NCBI GenBank assembly: GCA_905221605.1
Contig: CAJNDS010000627.1
Coordinates: 47,501 to 102,253, forward strand
Direction of reading: 5' to 3'
DNA length: 54,753 nucleotides
Source: Symbiodinium natans
Taxonomy: Eukaryota; Sar; Dinophyceae; Suessiales; Symbiodiniaceae
Below, piece after piece: positions 46,824 to 54,753 of this stretch (positions within the stretch are counted from its first letter, which is position 1; each line of letters opens with the position of its first letter). The position numbers were made by a program, and so were the translations under genes. The notes under the pieces are model-generated. The model saw only the letters and a list, made by a program, of their open reading frames with translations. It searched no databases and was not told the origin of the DNA.

Positions 46824-49800
46824 ACGGTGTAAGGCCCAACGGGCTTAGCGTTTCACCCCTAGACGAAGAGGCTGAGATGGTTGAGGAAGCGGCCAAAAGG
46901 AGAGCCGCCGGAAAGGCAACGCTCAAGGTGTTAGCCAAGGAAGACAAGAAGAAAGAGAGAGAGCGAGAGAAGAAAGAGAGGAAAACGACACAACAAGGAG
47001 CAAGCGCAAGCATACAAGTGCCAGCAGCAGCGCCAGCAGCACAACAGCAACAACAGCAGCAGCAGCCAAGCGAGGAAAAAGGAGGCACTGAAGACGACCG
47101 CTTTGCCGAGGAGCCGGAGGCTCCAGGCGAAGAACAACAGAGGGCGATAGTGCCGAAGAGCCCAGACCAGCCAACGGCTGACCAGATCGCACAGCACGAA
47201 GCCTCGGGGCACGCGGTGCACCGTTCCTGGTGCGTCCACTGCCAGAGAGCGCGAAAGATGGTGAATCCACATTACCGGATTCGGAGAGCCGAACTTGAGA
47301 CATCTTTGCCGACGCTACACATGGACTACTTCTTCCTGGGCAAAGAAAAGCAGGAAGACGACGTGATGCCGCACCTGGTGGTTCGGTGCGACACAACGCA
47401 GCGCACTTGGGCAACTTCGTTGCCCGAGAAAGGCACGCATGCGTACAACGTCACGTGGTTGGCCAGCGTGATACGCGAGGCCGGATGGAAGAGGATGTGC
47501 TTATTCTCAGATAATGAACACGCCCTCCGTGCGCTCAAACTCAAGGCCTCCGAAGAAGTCCAAAATGTAGTGTTCGACTTGAGAGAGAGTCCTACAAGTA
47601 CGGAACACGAGAATGCGCCATCGAACGGCATAGCCGAGGCCGCAGTGAGAGAGGTGAAGCGAATGGTCCGAGCTATCCTGTCGGAGCTGGAGACAAAGCT
47701 TAAGATCGAGGTGGGCGTGGACCACCCGATTCTCGCCTGGATCGCGAGGCATGCAGCGTTCTTGATGACACGTTTTCGCATTGGCGAAGACGGGAAGTCA
47801 GCTTACGAAAGGACGCTGGGCCGACCGTGGAGGCGACCTACCATTGTCTTTGGCGAACAGGTGATGTTCAAGCCAGTTGGTTCGAAACACAAGCGAGGAA
47901 GCCTAGATGCAAGAGTTTGCATGGGACGTTACGTCGGAACTGCGTCGAGGAACGCAGACTTGCTGATCATGACGTCCGAGGGTATATCCCGGGGCCACTC
48001 CTTGCACAGGAGGCCCGAGGATGAGAAATGGCCTGTTGAAGGTTTCGAAGTGCTACGCGGATTGCCTTGGAGGATGTCCGGTCCACAAGAGCGAGCGTCG
48101 CCCAACCGAGTTGGTATGCCCGCTCTCGAAGGCGAACAACCCGCGCCACAACACCAAAACTTCAAGGCACGCAACCTGTACGTCATGAAGTCCGACATTG
48201 AGCTGTACGGCTACACGCCTCAGTGTCCGGGATGCGATGCGCAGCTGATGGGTCTCCCGCAGCGAGCGCACAATGACGAGTGCAGGATGAGAGTGCAGAG
48301 AAGACTGCAAGAAACCGACGAGGGAAAAGAAAGAGTGAAAAGGGCCCAAGAGCGAGTTGAAAAGGACTACGGAAAGCGGGTCAAAAGAGACCAACCCGCG
48401 CTGGAAGGAAGACCTGCCCCCGACGCAATGGATGTTGCAGCAGAGGAAGCGGCAGGCGCACCTTTGTCCAGACCAATGGAGGTCGAGGACCGCGCCGAGC
48501 CGAAACAGCGGAAGCGCGCAGCGTCCAAGGACGTCGAGGACCTTTACCGGGAAGAGCCCAGCACGAGGGCTACCGATGGTCCAGATGTCGAGGTCATTGG
48601 AGTACACGTGCAAGGGGGAGCAAGTGGCTCTGCAGGACCCGGCCTGGACCACTCACGCCAACAAGCACGAGCAGATGCAGAAATGTACGACACAGCAACG
48701 GCGAATCCGCCGCCAGCCAACGAGGAAGTGCGAATGAACCTGATTACGCGGATGTTCGAACAAAAGGGGCTCAAGTGCAGCCCGACCGAAGCGAAGGCCA
48801 TAAACTCTATGGTTCTACAGTTGGGAGGTAATGGCAATTCAGCTGTGCCCTGGAGCATGGTGAATGAAGGCATTATCTTGCCAATGGACCAAGAGCCGCC
48901 GATGTTCGCTCAGGCTGAGCATTTGCGTTTCTTCGAAAAGCTGGAACAAGTGAAGCCAAAGCTTCTGGTGGGCAAGCTGCCCACTGGACCCTTCCAGTCA
49001 GTACAACGTGCTTTCGACATGACCAACAAGATTGGAGTCGAGACCAGACGCGGAAATTTGAGGAAGGCCCGATCTCAACTGGGGCTTTGCTTTGAGGCCT
49101 TCGAGGCACAGAAGGAAGCCGGAAACTACTTCCTCTATGAGTGCCCAAGGGGAACTAAGTCCTGGGAGCATGAACTTGCTCAAAGGATGGGTTCGTACTT
49201 GGTTGAAGGCCCAATGTGCAAGTGGAAAGTTGACGAAAGTGGAAAAATGATTGCAGGCCAATCCGGCAAGAAGCGAACCCGCTGGATTACTAATTCGGCG
49301 ACGGTTGCAACAGCGCTGGAAAAGCTATGCAAGGGCAATGCGAAGGTGTGGAACCGAACGCTAAGCTTCAAGGAGGGGATCGTGACGGCCAAGGCCGAGT
49401 ATCCTCCGAAGCTTGAAAGAGCACTACTGGCAGGAGTGCGAGCACAACTGGTTCTGGATGGAGAAATGAAGGAGGTGGGCCATGTGGGTGGACCTGACCC
49501 ACACGAGGAGCCACCGCTCGAAGAGTATCTCCATGATACCTTACCCAAGGCTGGGCAGCTTCACGTAAGCGAGCCCGTCATAGACGCAAACACAGGGGCA
49601 CAACTTGATGCCAGAAAGGTTGCGGAAGCAAGAGCGTCAGAACTTGCCTGGGTGAAAAAGCAAGGTGTGTACGAGAAAGTCGAAGAGAGCGTGTGTTGGG
49701 ACGAAACAGGTCGTCCGCCCATAACCTTGAAGTGGGTAGACCGTAACAAAGGGGATGACGTTCGGGAAAACTACCGCAGTCGTTTGGTAGTCCGCGAGGT

Positions 49801-51202
49801 CAAGTCACAGGGACAAGCGGCGTTGATACCAGACTACGCGCTGTTTTCCTCAATGCCACCTCTGGAAGGATTGAAGATCCTATGCAGTCTGCTGACGACA
49901 CTCAAGAGGTCAAAGGGCGGAAAGAAGCTCACGCTGAAGCTGACAGACATATCACGTGCACACTTCTATGGAAAAGCAGAACGACGTGTGTTTGTCACAC
50001 TTCCCGAGGGAGATGAAGCTCCCGGCTTTTGTGGTCTGTTGAAACGGACCATGTATGGCACCCGTGATGCCTCAGCTGTATGGCAGAGATCGTACACAAG
50101 CCTGTTACGCAAGCACGGGTTTGTCGTGGGAAAAGCATATCCGTGTACCTTTTATCATGCCGAAGCCGACGTGAGATTATTGGTGCATGGGGATGATTTC
50201 CTAGTCTTGGCAGACGAAGATGGACATCGCTTTGTAGACAAAGTACTGTCTGAAGAGTACGAGTTCAAGTGTGATGGCCACATAGGACCTGAGTGTGAAA
50301 AGGATAGCATGACTGTCCTGAACCGGGTCGTGAGCTATGACAGCCAGACAGGAACTGTTACGTACGAAGCGGATCCAAGGCACGCGGAAGCCCTAGTACG
50401 CGACCTTGGCCTGGAGTCTGCGAAGGCGGCCAAAACGCCAGCAGAAAAGAAAAAGGGAAGTGACCTGAAAGCGATGCTTGAAGCACAGCCGTTGAATGCC
50501 GAACTTCAGAAAGCATATCGGTCTCATACGATGAGGGCAGCGTTCCTTGCGCAGGACCGTCCAGACATTGCCGAGGCTACGAAGAGCTTAGCACGGCACA
50601 TGAAAGAACCCACAGAGTGGGCATGGGCCGATCTGAAGAGGCTTGTCCGCTACTTACGCGGAAATCCACGGCTGATCTACGAGTACCACCCGCAACGGTT
50701 CAGCAAAGAGATTGTGATGTACTGCGACTCAGACCACGCTGGTTGCCTCATCACGCGGAGGTCAACCACGGGACTGGTGACAATGCTTGGATCGCACTGC
50801 GTGAAACACTCAAGCAACGTGCAAAGCACGATCTCCCTTTCGAGTGGAGAGAGTGAGTTTTACGCTATAGTTCGAGCAGGGTCAATAGGTCTGTCGCTAC
50901 AGGCGATGCTAGAAGACTGGGGATTAAAGGTCGGTCTGCGGATTCGATCTGATTCCTCGGCGGCCCGAGGCACTACCCAGCGCCAGGGCCTGGGTCAAGC
51001 ACGCCACGTGCAAACAAGATACTTGTGGGTGCAAGAGAAAGTCGCCACGCGAGCTCTGGAGCTAGAGCGTGTAGGCACGGAGAAGAACTACTCCGACATC
51101 TGCACCAAACCAATGCCCGAAGTGGCAATGCTCAAACACCTCAAGAACATGGGATTACGTTTTCATGTTGGACGAGTCGGAGCAGCCAAACGGCTCGTGT
51201 GA
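46658..51202 (+). CDS. pol: Pol: integrase, reverse transcriptase, RNase H
   Basis: This frame is open from 46658 (after TAA 46655) to TGA 51200 and has no clear own start, so it is probably made as a Gag-Pol fusion through a -1 shift. The order is: a Gln/Ala linker; an HHCC-like integrase N-terminus (HEASGH...CVHC, about 47195-47255); and a DDE core with Asp at 47324 (HMDYFF), Asp at 47510 (FSDNEH) and Glu at 47636 (SNGIAEAA), where the second spacing is 41 residues. A charged linker follows, then RT with WVDRNKGDD, Asp at 49946 (TDISRAHFYG) and the catalytic pair at 50192 in VHGDDF instead of YVDD. RNase H has CDSDHAGC, SSGESEFYA, SDSSAARG and RHV. All catalytic residues are present. Confidence 0.9.
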   Translation, partial: GGRRGVAPVGLEAQGCRNQDASEERHLRVSSARREERSEGRKQGPRRPGFHGASVDGVRPNGLSVSPLDEEAEMVEEAAKRRAAGKATLKVLAKEDKKKEREREKKERKTTQQGASASIQVPAAAPAAQQQQQQQQPSEEKGGTEDDRFAEEPEAPGEEQQRAIVPKSPDQPTADQIAQHEASGHAVHRSWCVHCQRARKMVNPHYRIRRAELETSLPTLHMDYFFLGKEKQEDDVMPHLVVRCDTTQRTWATSLPEKGTHAYNVTWLASVIREAGWKRMCLFSDNEHALRALKLKASEEVQNVVFDLRESPTSTEHENAPSNGIAEAAVREVKRMVRAILSELETKLKIEVGVDHPILAWIARHAAFLMTRFRIGEDGKSAYERTLGRPWRRPTIVFGEQVMFKPVGSKHKRGSLDARVCMGRYVGTASRNADLLIMTSEGISRGHSLHRRPEDEKWPVEGFEVLRGLPWRMSGPQERASPNRVGMPALEGEQPAPQHQNFKARNLYVMKSDIELYGYTPQCPGCDAQLMGLPQRAHNDECRMRVQRRLQETDEGKERVKRAQERVEKDYGKRVKRDQPALEGRPAPDAMDVAAEEAAGAPLSRPMEVEDRAEPKQRKRAASKDVEDLYREEPSTRATDGPDVEVIGVHVQGGASGSAGPGLDHSRQQARADAEMYDTATANPPPANEEVRMNLITRMFEQKGLKCSPTEAKAINSMVLQLGGNGNSAVPWSMVNEGIILPMDQEPPMFAQAEHLRFFEKLEQVKPKLLVGKLPTGPFQSVQRAFDMTNKIGVETRRGNLRKARSQLGLCFEAFEAQKEAGNYFLYECPRGTKSWEHELAQRMGSYLVEGPMCKWKVDESGKMIAGQSGKKRTRWITNSATVATALEKLCKGNAKVWNRTLSFKEGIVTAKAEYPPKLERALLAGVRAQLVLDGEMKEVGHVGGPDPHEEPPLEEYLHDTLPKAGQLHVSEPVIDANTGAQLDARKVAEARASELAWVKKQGVYEKVEESVCWDETGRPPITLKWVDRNKGDDVRENYRSRLVVREVKSQGQAALIPDYALFSSMPPLEGLKILCSLLTTLKRSKGGKKLTLKLTDISRAHFYGKAERRVFVTLPEGDEAPGFCGLLKRTMYGTRDASAVWQRSYTSLLRKHGFVVGKAYPCTFYHAEADVRLLVHGDDFLVLADEDGHRFVDKVLSEEYEFKCDGHIGPECEKDSMTVLNRVVSYDSQTGTVTYEADPRHAEALVRDLGLESAKAAKTPAEKKKGSDLKAMLEAQPLNAELQKAYRSHTMRAAFLAQDRPDIAEATKSLARHMKEPTEWAWADLKRLVRYLRGNPRLIYEYHPQRFSKEIVMYCDSDHAGCLITRRSTTGLVTMLGSHCVKHSSNVQSTISLSSGESEFYAIVRAGSIGLSLQAMLEDWGLKVGLRIRSDSSAARGTTQRQGLGQARHVQTRYLWVQEKVATRALELERVGTEKNYSDICTKPMPEVAMLKHLKNMGLRFHVGRVGAAKRLV
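46802..46808 (+). promoter_or_regulatory. probable -1 ribosomal frameshift site G GGT TTC
   Basis: In the gag frame the codons are CTG GGT TTC ACG GGG CGT CCG TAG. GGGTTTC fits the X XXY YYZ slippery rule in the right phase, 13 nt before the gag stop. After a -1 slip the frame reads GGG TTT CAC GGG, matching pol. Downstream, a 4-bp stem CGTC/GACG starts 7 nt after the heptamer, and a 6-bp hairpin lies at 46832-46846. GGGG (46811) and CCCC (46856) could enclose both. Confidence 0.65.
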
Positions 51203-51230
51203 AGCCAATGGGTCAAATGACCACCTGGCT

Positions 51231-51239
51231 TAGGAGGGG
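51231..51239 (+). promoter_or_regulatory. polypurine tract
   Basis: TAGGAGGGG directly abuts the right LTR TG, the expected place for plus-strand priming. The 37-base spacer after pol TGA has no further gene. Confidence 0.8.
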
Positions 51240-51362
51240 TGTTTAGATTTGTAGGTGTCACACAACATGTTTCACAATGAGTGAGCATACACATGCGACA
51301 TTGGCTCAAGCCGTCAAAAGTGATTGCACCTGCAGTGTTAGTTCTGCCTTAAACTCCGTTCA
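51240..51362 (+). mobile_element. 3' LTR (123 bp)
   Basis: TGTTTAGATTT...AACTCCGTTCA, identical to the left LTR over 123 bases by eye. It repeats the TTGGCTCAAG decamer at 51301-51310. Confidence 0.95.
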
Positions 51363-51367
51363 AAGCC
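51363..51367. repeat. 5-bp target-site duplication (right)
   Basis: AAGCC, followed by CCTAAACCCTAAACCC, so the pre-insertion site was a CCCTAAGCCCTAAA tract. Confidence 0.9.
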
Positions 51368-51624
51368 CTAAACCCTAAACCCTAACCTAAATCCTAAGCC
51401 CTAATCCCTCAACCCGAATCTAAACCCTAATCCCGAAACCCTAAACCCCAAGCCCTAAACCCTAAACCCTAAACCCCAAACCCTAAACCCTAAACCCTAA
51501 GCTTACAGGGTTTAGGGCTTGGGGTACCTGGGAGGCCTTGGCAGGCCGCGGACCCAAAGCCGCACAACGAATCTCGAAGCCATTGTAAAGGTTTGCGGTG
51601 GGGAAGCAGGCACCTTAAAGTCCC

Positions 51625-51703
51625 TTTAGGGTTTAGGGTTTAGGGTTTAGGGTTTAGGGTTTAGGGTTTAGGGTTTAGGGTTTAGGGTTTAGGGTTTAGG
51701 GTT
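51625..51703 (+). repeat. (TTTAGGG)11 array
   Basis: Eleven perfect units. From 51368 to 52115 I find telomere-like tracts and short unassigned sequence only. Confidence 0.95.
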
Positions 51704-52115
51704 TATGAACACTAAAGCCTAAACCCTAAACCCTTATCTCTACGGTTCATTAGGCCCTCCCCTGAGAACGGCACCTGCGGTCGGAAATTACTGAAAGCCC
51801 CCTCCCCACAACTTGACCCAAACCCTTGAAGGTTTAGGGTATGGGGTTTAGGGTTTCGGGTTTCGGGTTTAGGGTTTGTGATTTAGGGTTTAGGATTTAG
51901 GGTTTAGGGCGAATCTCCCCCGCAAGTCAGTACGGCCCCTCGGTCTTGAGAAGCTCGCTGCCCCAAACAGCCGCCAAAGGTCGGTCAGCTGCCATTTCCC
52001 GTGCGCCTCAGCGTCCGCCAGAACAAGCACCCAGGTTGCGAAAGCAGGGGTTTCGGGTTTAGGGTTGAGGGTTGAGTGTTTAGGGTTTAGGGTTTCGGGC
52101 TTCGGGTTTCGGCGT

Positions 52116-52227
52116 CTAGGACCCGGAGTGGGCCCGCATTTCCTTCTTTTAGGGTTGGGGTTTCCGTAGAATCCCCTTAAAGCCAAGAAGGGTGCCCTTC
52201 TTGTTCCTAGGTTACTCCGGGGTCCAG
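52116..52227. mobile_element. family B MITE-like element, copy 4
   Basis: Starts CTAGGACCCGGAGTGGGCCC and ends GTTACTCCGGGGTCCAG, a terminal inverted repeat of about 16 bp. Interior: CCCCTTAAAGCCAAGAAGGG. About 112 bp. Confidence 0.65.
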
Positions 52228-52470
52228 GTGTTGAGGGTTGATGGTTTTAAGGTTTTCAGGTAACCCTAAACCCTAAGCCCTAAACCTAAGGGGTTTGGGT
52301 GATTGGGGTGGTTACCTAGGTAACCACTCTAAGCTGGATGTGCCTAACCTCGGAGAAGCCCAAAGCCAGAGATCCGAAGGGTTGGGCAAGTAGGAGAGGA
52401 TGAATGATATGTCGTAGGAAGTAGGCTTTAGGGTTTTTTTGGGCTTAGCGTTTAGGGTTTAGGGTGTAGA

Positions 52471-52654
52471 GTAATTTACCTCACAAGGATTTTTGGCTGA
52501 AAATTGGAAGGGAAGCTTCGCTTCCCTTCCAATTTTCATCCAAAAATCCTTGCGAGGTCGCTCTGCAAAAATTTGGCTGAGATTTCTAGAAAAATTGAAG
52601 CGATGCTTCCCTTTTTCTAGAAATCTCATCCAAATTTTTACAGAGCCAAATTAC
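52471..52654. other. tandem double hairpin enclosed by an outer stem
   Basis: Hairpin 1 is 52478-52558: two 39-nt arms with a TTC loop and only two mismatches. Hairpin 2 is 52560-52646: arms of about 41 nt with three mismatches, a small internal loop and a GAT loop. GTAATTT (52471) pairs with AAATTAC (52648) around both. Both arms carry the same C/T mismatch in GGCTGA/TCATCC, and both loops are based on GAAGC/GCTTC, so the hairpins are duplicates. Non-coding; may be a fold-back transposon or a structured RNA. Confidence 0.8.
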
Positions 52655-53025
52655 CCGAAACTCTGCTTCCGTCTCTAAGGAAACACGCCTGAACTCGAAT
52701 TCTAGAGGCCGTATTCTAACCCGAGCCCTGAGACCTGCTGCCTGGTCGATGAAGGGTGGGCAGACGAGCAACCACGTCTTAACGTGAGCATCCTCAATTC
52801 TAGTTGACGAGGTGGCTCACAAAGAATTGGAGAGGTGGAAAGAGGAGAGGTTGTCCAGCAATCAGAGGATCCAGGATGAGGCCTCCTGGGGATCCAGCCG
52901 GCTTAAGCCCCGAAGGGGCTTAAAATTTTTACCCCCCTGGCCAAAATCTGCCTTTAGTATTCTATCCCAGGCTTACGGTAACAACAGGGTCTTTAGGGTG
53001 ATTCAATAGGCGGTTGGGGTCCCGA

Positions 53026-53400
53026 GGGTGGGTTCGCAAGCTTCTAGACCAAGGAAATAAAGTGTTATCCAGACCAGGCGTTAACAGGGTCTCAAGGTGT
53101 GATGGGTGAACTGTCAAGAGCTTTTAGTACCAGAGAGTGAGGGTGTGTCAAGAGAGTTCCTGTCACGTAGAAAGTCATCCTGGAAAAGCTCACGGACTGG
53201 TACCTTTCCAAGAGTTAGACTAAGATATGAGAGTTAGGGTCTCAAGGTGTGACAGGGAGATTCCGGAAGGTTAGACAGGCGGTTGGGGTCCTAAAGGTGA
53301 TGATAGCATGAACTGTACCACACGGTAAGACTGAAGAGATTCATGGTGGTACTTCTGAGTCGCGAGGTTGGGCGAGGGTGGGTTCGCCGGTGTTTAGGGT
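53026..53400. repeat. diverged duplicated phrases around GGTCTCAAGGTGTGA
   Basis: AGGCGGTTGGGGTCC occurs at about 53009 and 53278, GGTCTCAAGGTGTGA at 53089 and 53229, and GAGGGTGGGTTCGC at 53024 and 53375. They suggest an old partial duplication. No reading frame of note. A single ORF at 52812-53009 (starts MAHKELERWKEERLSSNQRI) overlaps the left edge and might be an exon. Confidence 0.45.
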
Positions 53401-54329
53401 TAGGGTAGGATACCATGCTCTAGCGAGACCGAGGCGTCAGGGACTCTACTTCCGCGCGACTGACGTCTCCAATGCGTATGTGCCCGAGCCTGGCGACCGG
53501 GTCAGGTACCAGGCTGTCCCGAGGGGAGGGCGGGTTTAGGGTCTAGGGTTTAGGGTTTAGGGTTTAGGCTTAGGGCTTAAGTTTAAGGTTTAGGATGCCG
53601 GGCGAGGGTGCTGGAGAGTTGGCCCGAAGCTTCAAGAGTTTAGAGAGCCCAGCCTTGGGTTTAGGGGTTTAGGGGTTTAGGGGTTTAGGGGTTTAGGGTT
53701 TAGGGTTTAGGGTTTAGGGTTGAAGCTGCATGGCTTAGAGTTTAGGGTTTAGGGTTTAGGGTTTACGGTTTGGGATGTAGGGTTGGGGTTTAGGGTTCAG
53801 GGCTTAGAGTTTTTGGGAGGAGGGTCAGCAAGGGTCAGGGACTCAGGGACTGAGCCTTGAGGAAGCTTGCACCCCAATCAGTGGCCCTGGCAACCCGAAA
53901 TCCAACCTTTCACCAAACCCCGAAACCCTAACCGCAATCCGCCGGCGCTTTAAACAGCCCTAAATCGTCAACCTCAAGCCAAGAACCCTAAACCCTCAAC
54001 GTGTTTGAGTTTAGCTATGCCCTAAGACCCCTGAAGCCTAAACCCTGAACCCTAAAGCCGAAAGCCTAAAGCCTAAAGCTTGGAAGCTTACAGGTGTACA
54101 CTGACAAGCTGGGCGCCGGCGCGTGCAACCTTCGGCGAATGGAGTGGTGGGAGGCGAAAAGGCTTCCGCGTGCTGATGCCTTTGCCCTAAACCCTAAACC
54201 CCAAAACCAGATCCATGAACCCTAAACCCTAAAACCTACACCCGAAGCATACTTGTTGCAAAGATTAGGCCATGCATCAAGCCGATTCGTCCATGGCTCG
54301 TTTAGTCCAGGGTTCGGGGTGCAGGGTAT

Positions 54330-54753
54330 ATGGTACACAAAGACGTGTGTATTATTGTATATGTTTTCATTTCCTTACAAATTATTTGTTATGATATATA
54401 TATATGTATTCTTGTATTTGTATACATGGAGAGAGTGTGTAACATGTAGCTTTACTTGATCCGAGTATTTCTGACAATACAAATACTTTGGCCATATCGA
54501 ATGGGACGTTGCTTCGATCAAGGATCTCATCATTTTTCTATTTTTCTATCATTTGATTTCGATCAGATCTTTTTGGGATCTCCCTGCAAATTCTGTTTAT
54601 AGATCATTCTCATGAAATTTCTGAAGATTCTTCATATATATTTGTCCAAATGGAATGAATATTCAATCTAGAAAGGAATTAGTTTTACATTTTTCTAAAG
54701 ATCATATTTTCTCTTCAGAAAAAAGATTTGTCATCAAATTACATATAATTGAA
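54330..54753. other. AT-rich terminal segment
   Basis: From about 54335 the base composition drops abruptly to roughly one-third G+C, and telomere-like units cease. It contains a (TA)n run near 54395 and many TTTTTCTA and GATC phrases. Short frames only (up to about 50 codons, e.g. FDQGSHHFSIFLSFDFDQIF); none recognised. It could be an organelle-derived insert, a different repeat, or an assembly join. Confidence 0.6.

Larger units (their letters stand above)
42239..51362 (+). mobile_element. Ty1/copia LTR retrotransposon, complete
   Basis: A 9,124-bp element with identical 123-bp LTRs, 5-bp target duplication, primer-binding site, purine tract, and uninterrupted frames for a small upstream protein, Gag-protease, and integrase-RT-RNaseH. 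Integrase before RT places it in Ty1/copia (Pseudoviridae-type order). Identical LTRs and intact catalytic motifs suggest a very recent insertion. It sits inside a CCCTAAG/CCCTAAA tract. Confidence 0.95.

Overview
The window looks like nuclear DNA of a dinoflagellate, most like the Symbiodiniaceae/Suessiales. This is inferred by reading alone; nothing was searched or computed. The supporting signs are: (i) hundreds of short, degenerate TTTAGGG/CCCTAAA tracts in both orientations; (ii) many short GC-rich reading frames of 8-90 codons, nearly all on the + strand, starting after an AG and ending at GT, GC or GA, as known for dinoflagellate introns; (iii) a multi-exon gene (about 18.0-25.9 kb) whose C-terminal half matches a protein family I remember as strongly expanded in dinoflagellates; and (iv) a copia retrotransposon whose LTRs contain the last ten bases of the dinoflagellate spliced leader.

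Layout. 1-9.3 kb: telomere-like tracts, minisatellites, three copies of a fold-back element (family A) and scattered exon-like frames. 10.0-15.7 kb: a chain of exons for an acidic then lysine/glycine/proline-rich protein, ending in four SPGEVKQEE repeats and a TGA at 15710. 16.0-17.4 kb: a 300-430 bp unit repeated five times. 18.0-25.9 kb: a second gene, containing five tandem copies of a two-exon module (basic exon A, acidic exon B), a W/Y/G-rich exon, and the conserved dinoflagellate family blocks, with a stop at 25926. 27.3-40.0 kb: further exon-like frames of at least one more gene, with short MITE-like elements of families A and B and several minisatellites. 42.24-51.36 kb: an apparently intact Ty1/copia element with identical 123-bp LTRs, a 5-bp target duplication (AAGCC), a small upstream ORF, a gag-protease ORF, and a pol ORF reached by a probable -1 frameshift. 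51.4-54.75 kb: more telomere-like repeats, a tandem double hairpin, and a sharp switch to AT-rich sequence at the very end.

The main unusual theme is that telomere-type repeats appear to be intron material. The clearest case is 21543-21683, a GC-AG intron between two in-phase exons of one conserved domain, made largely of TTTAGGG units. Exon limits are reading-frame and splice-site judgements and should be treated as provisional; exons are listed singly because the full transcript structure cannot be settled from sequence alone.
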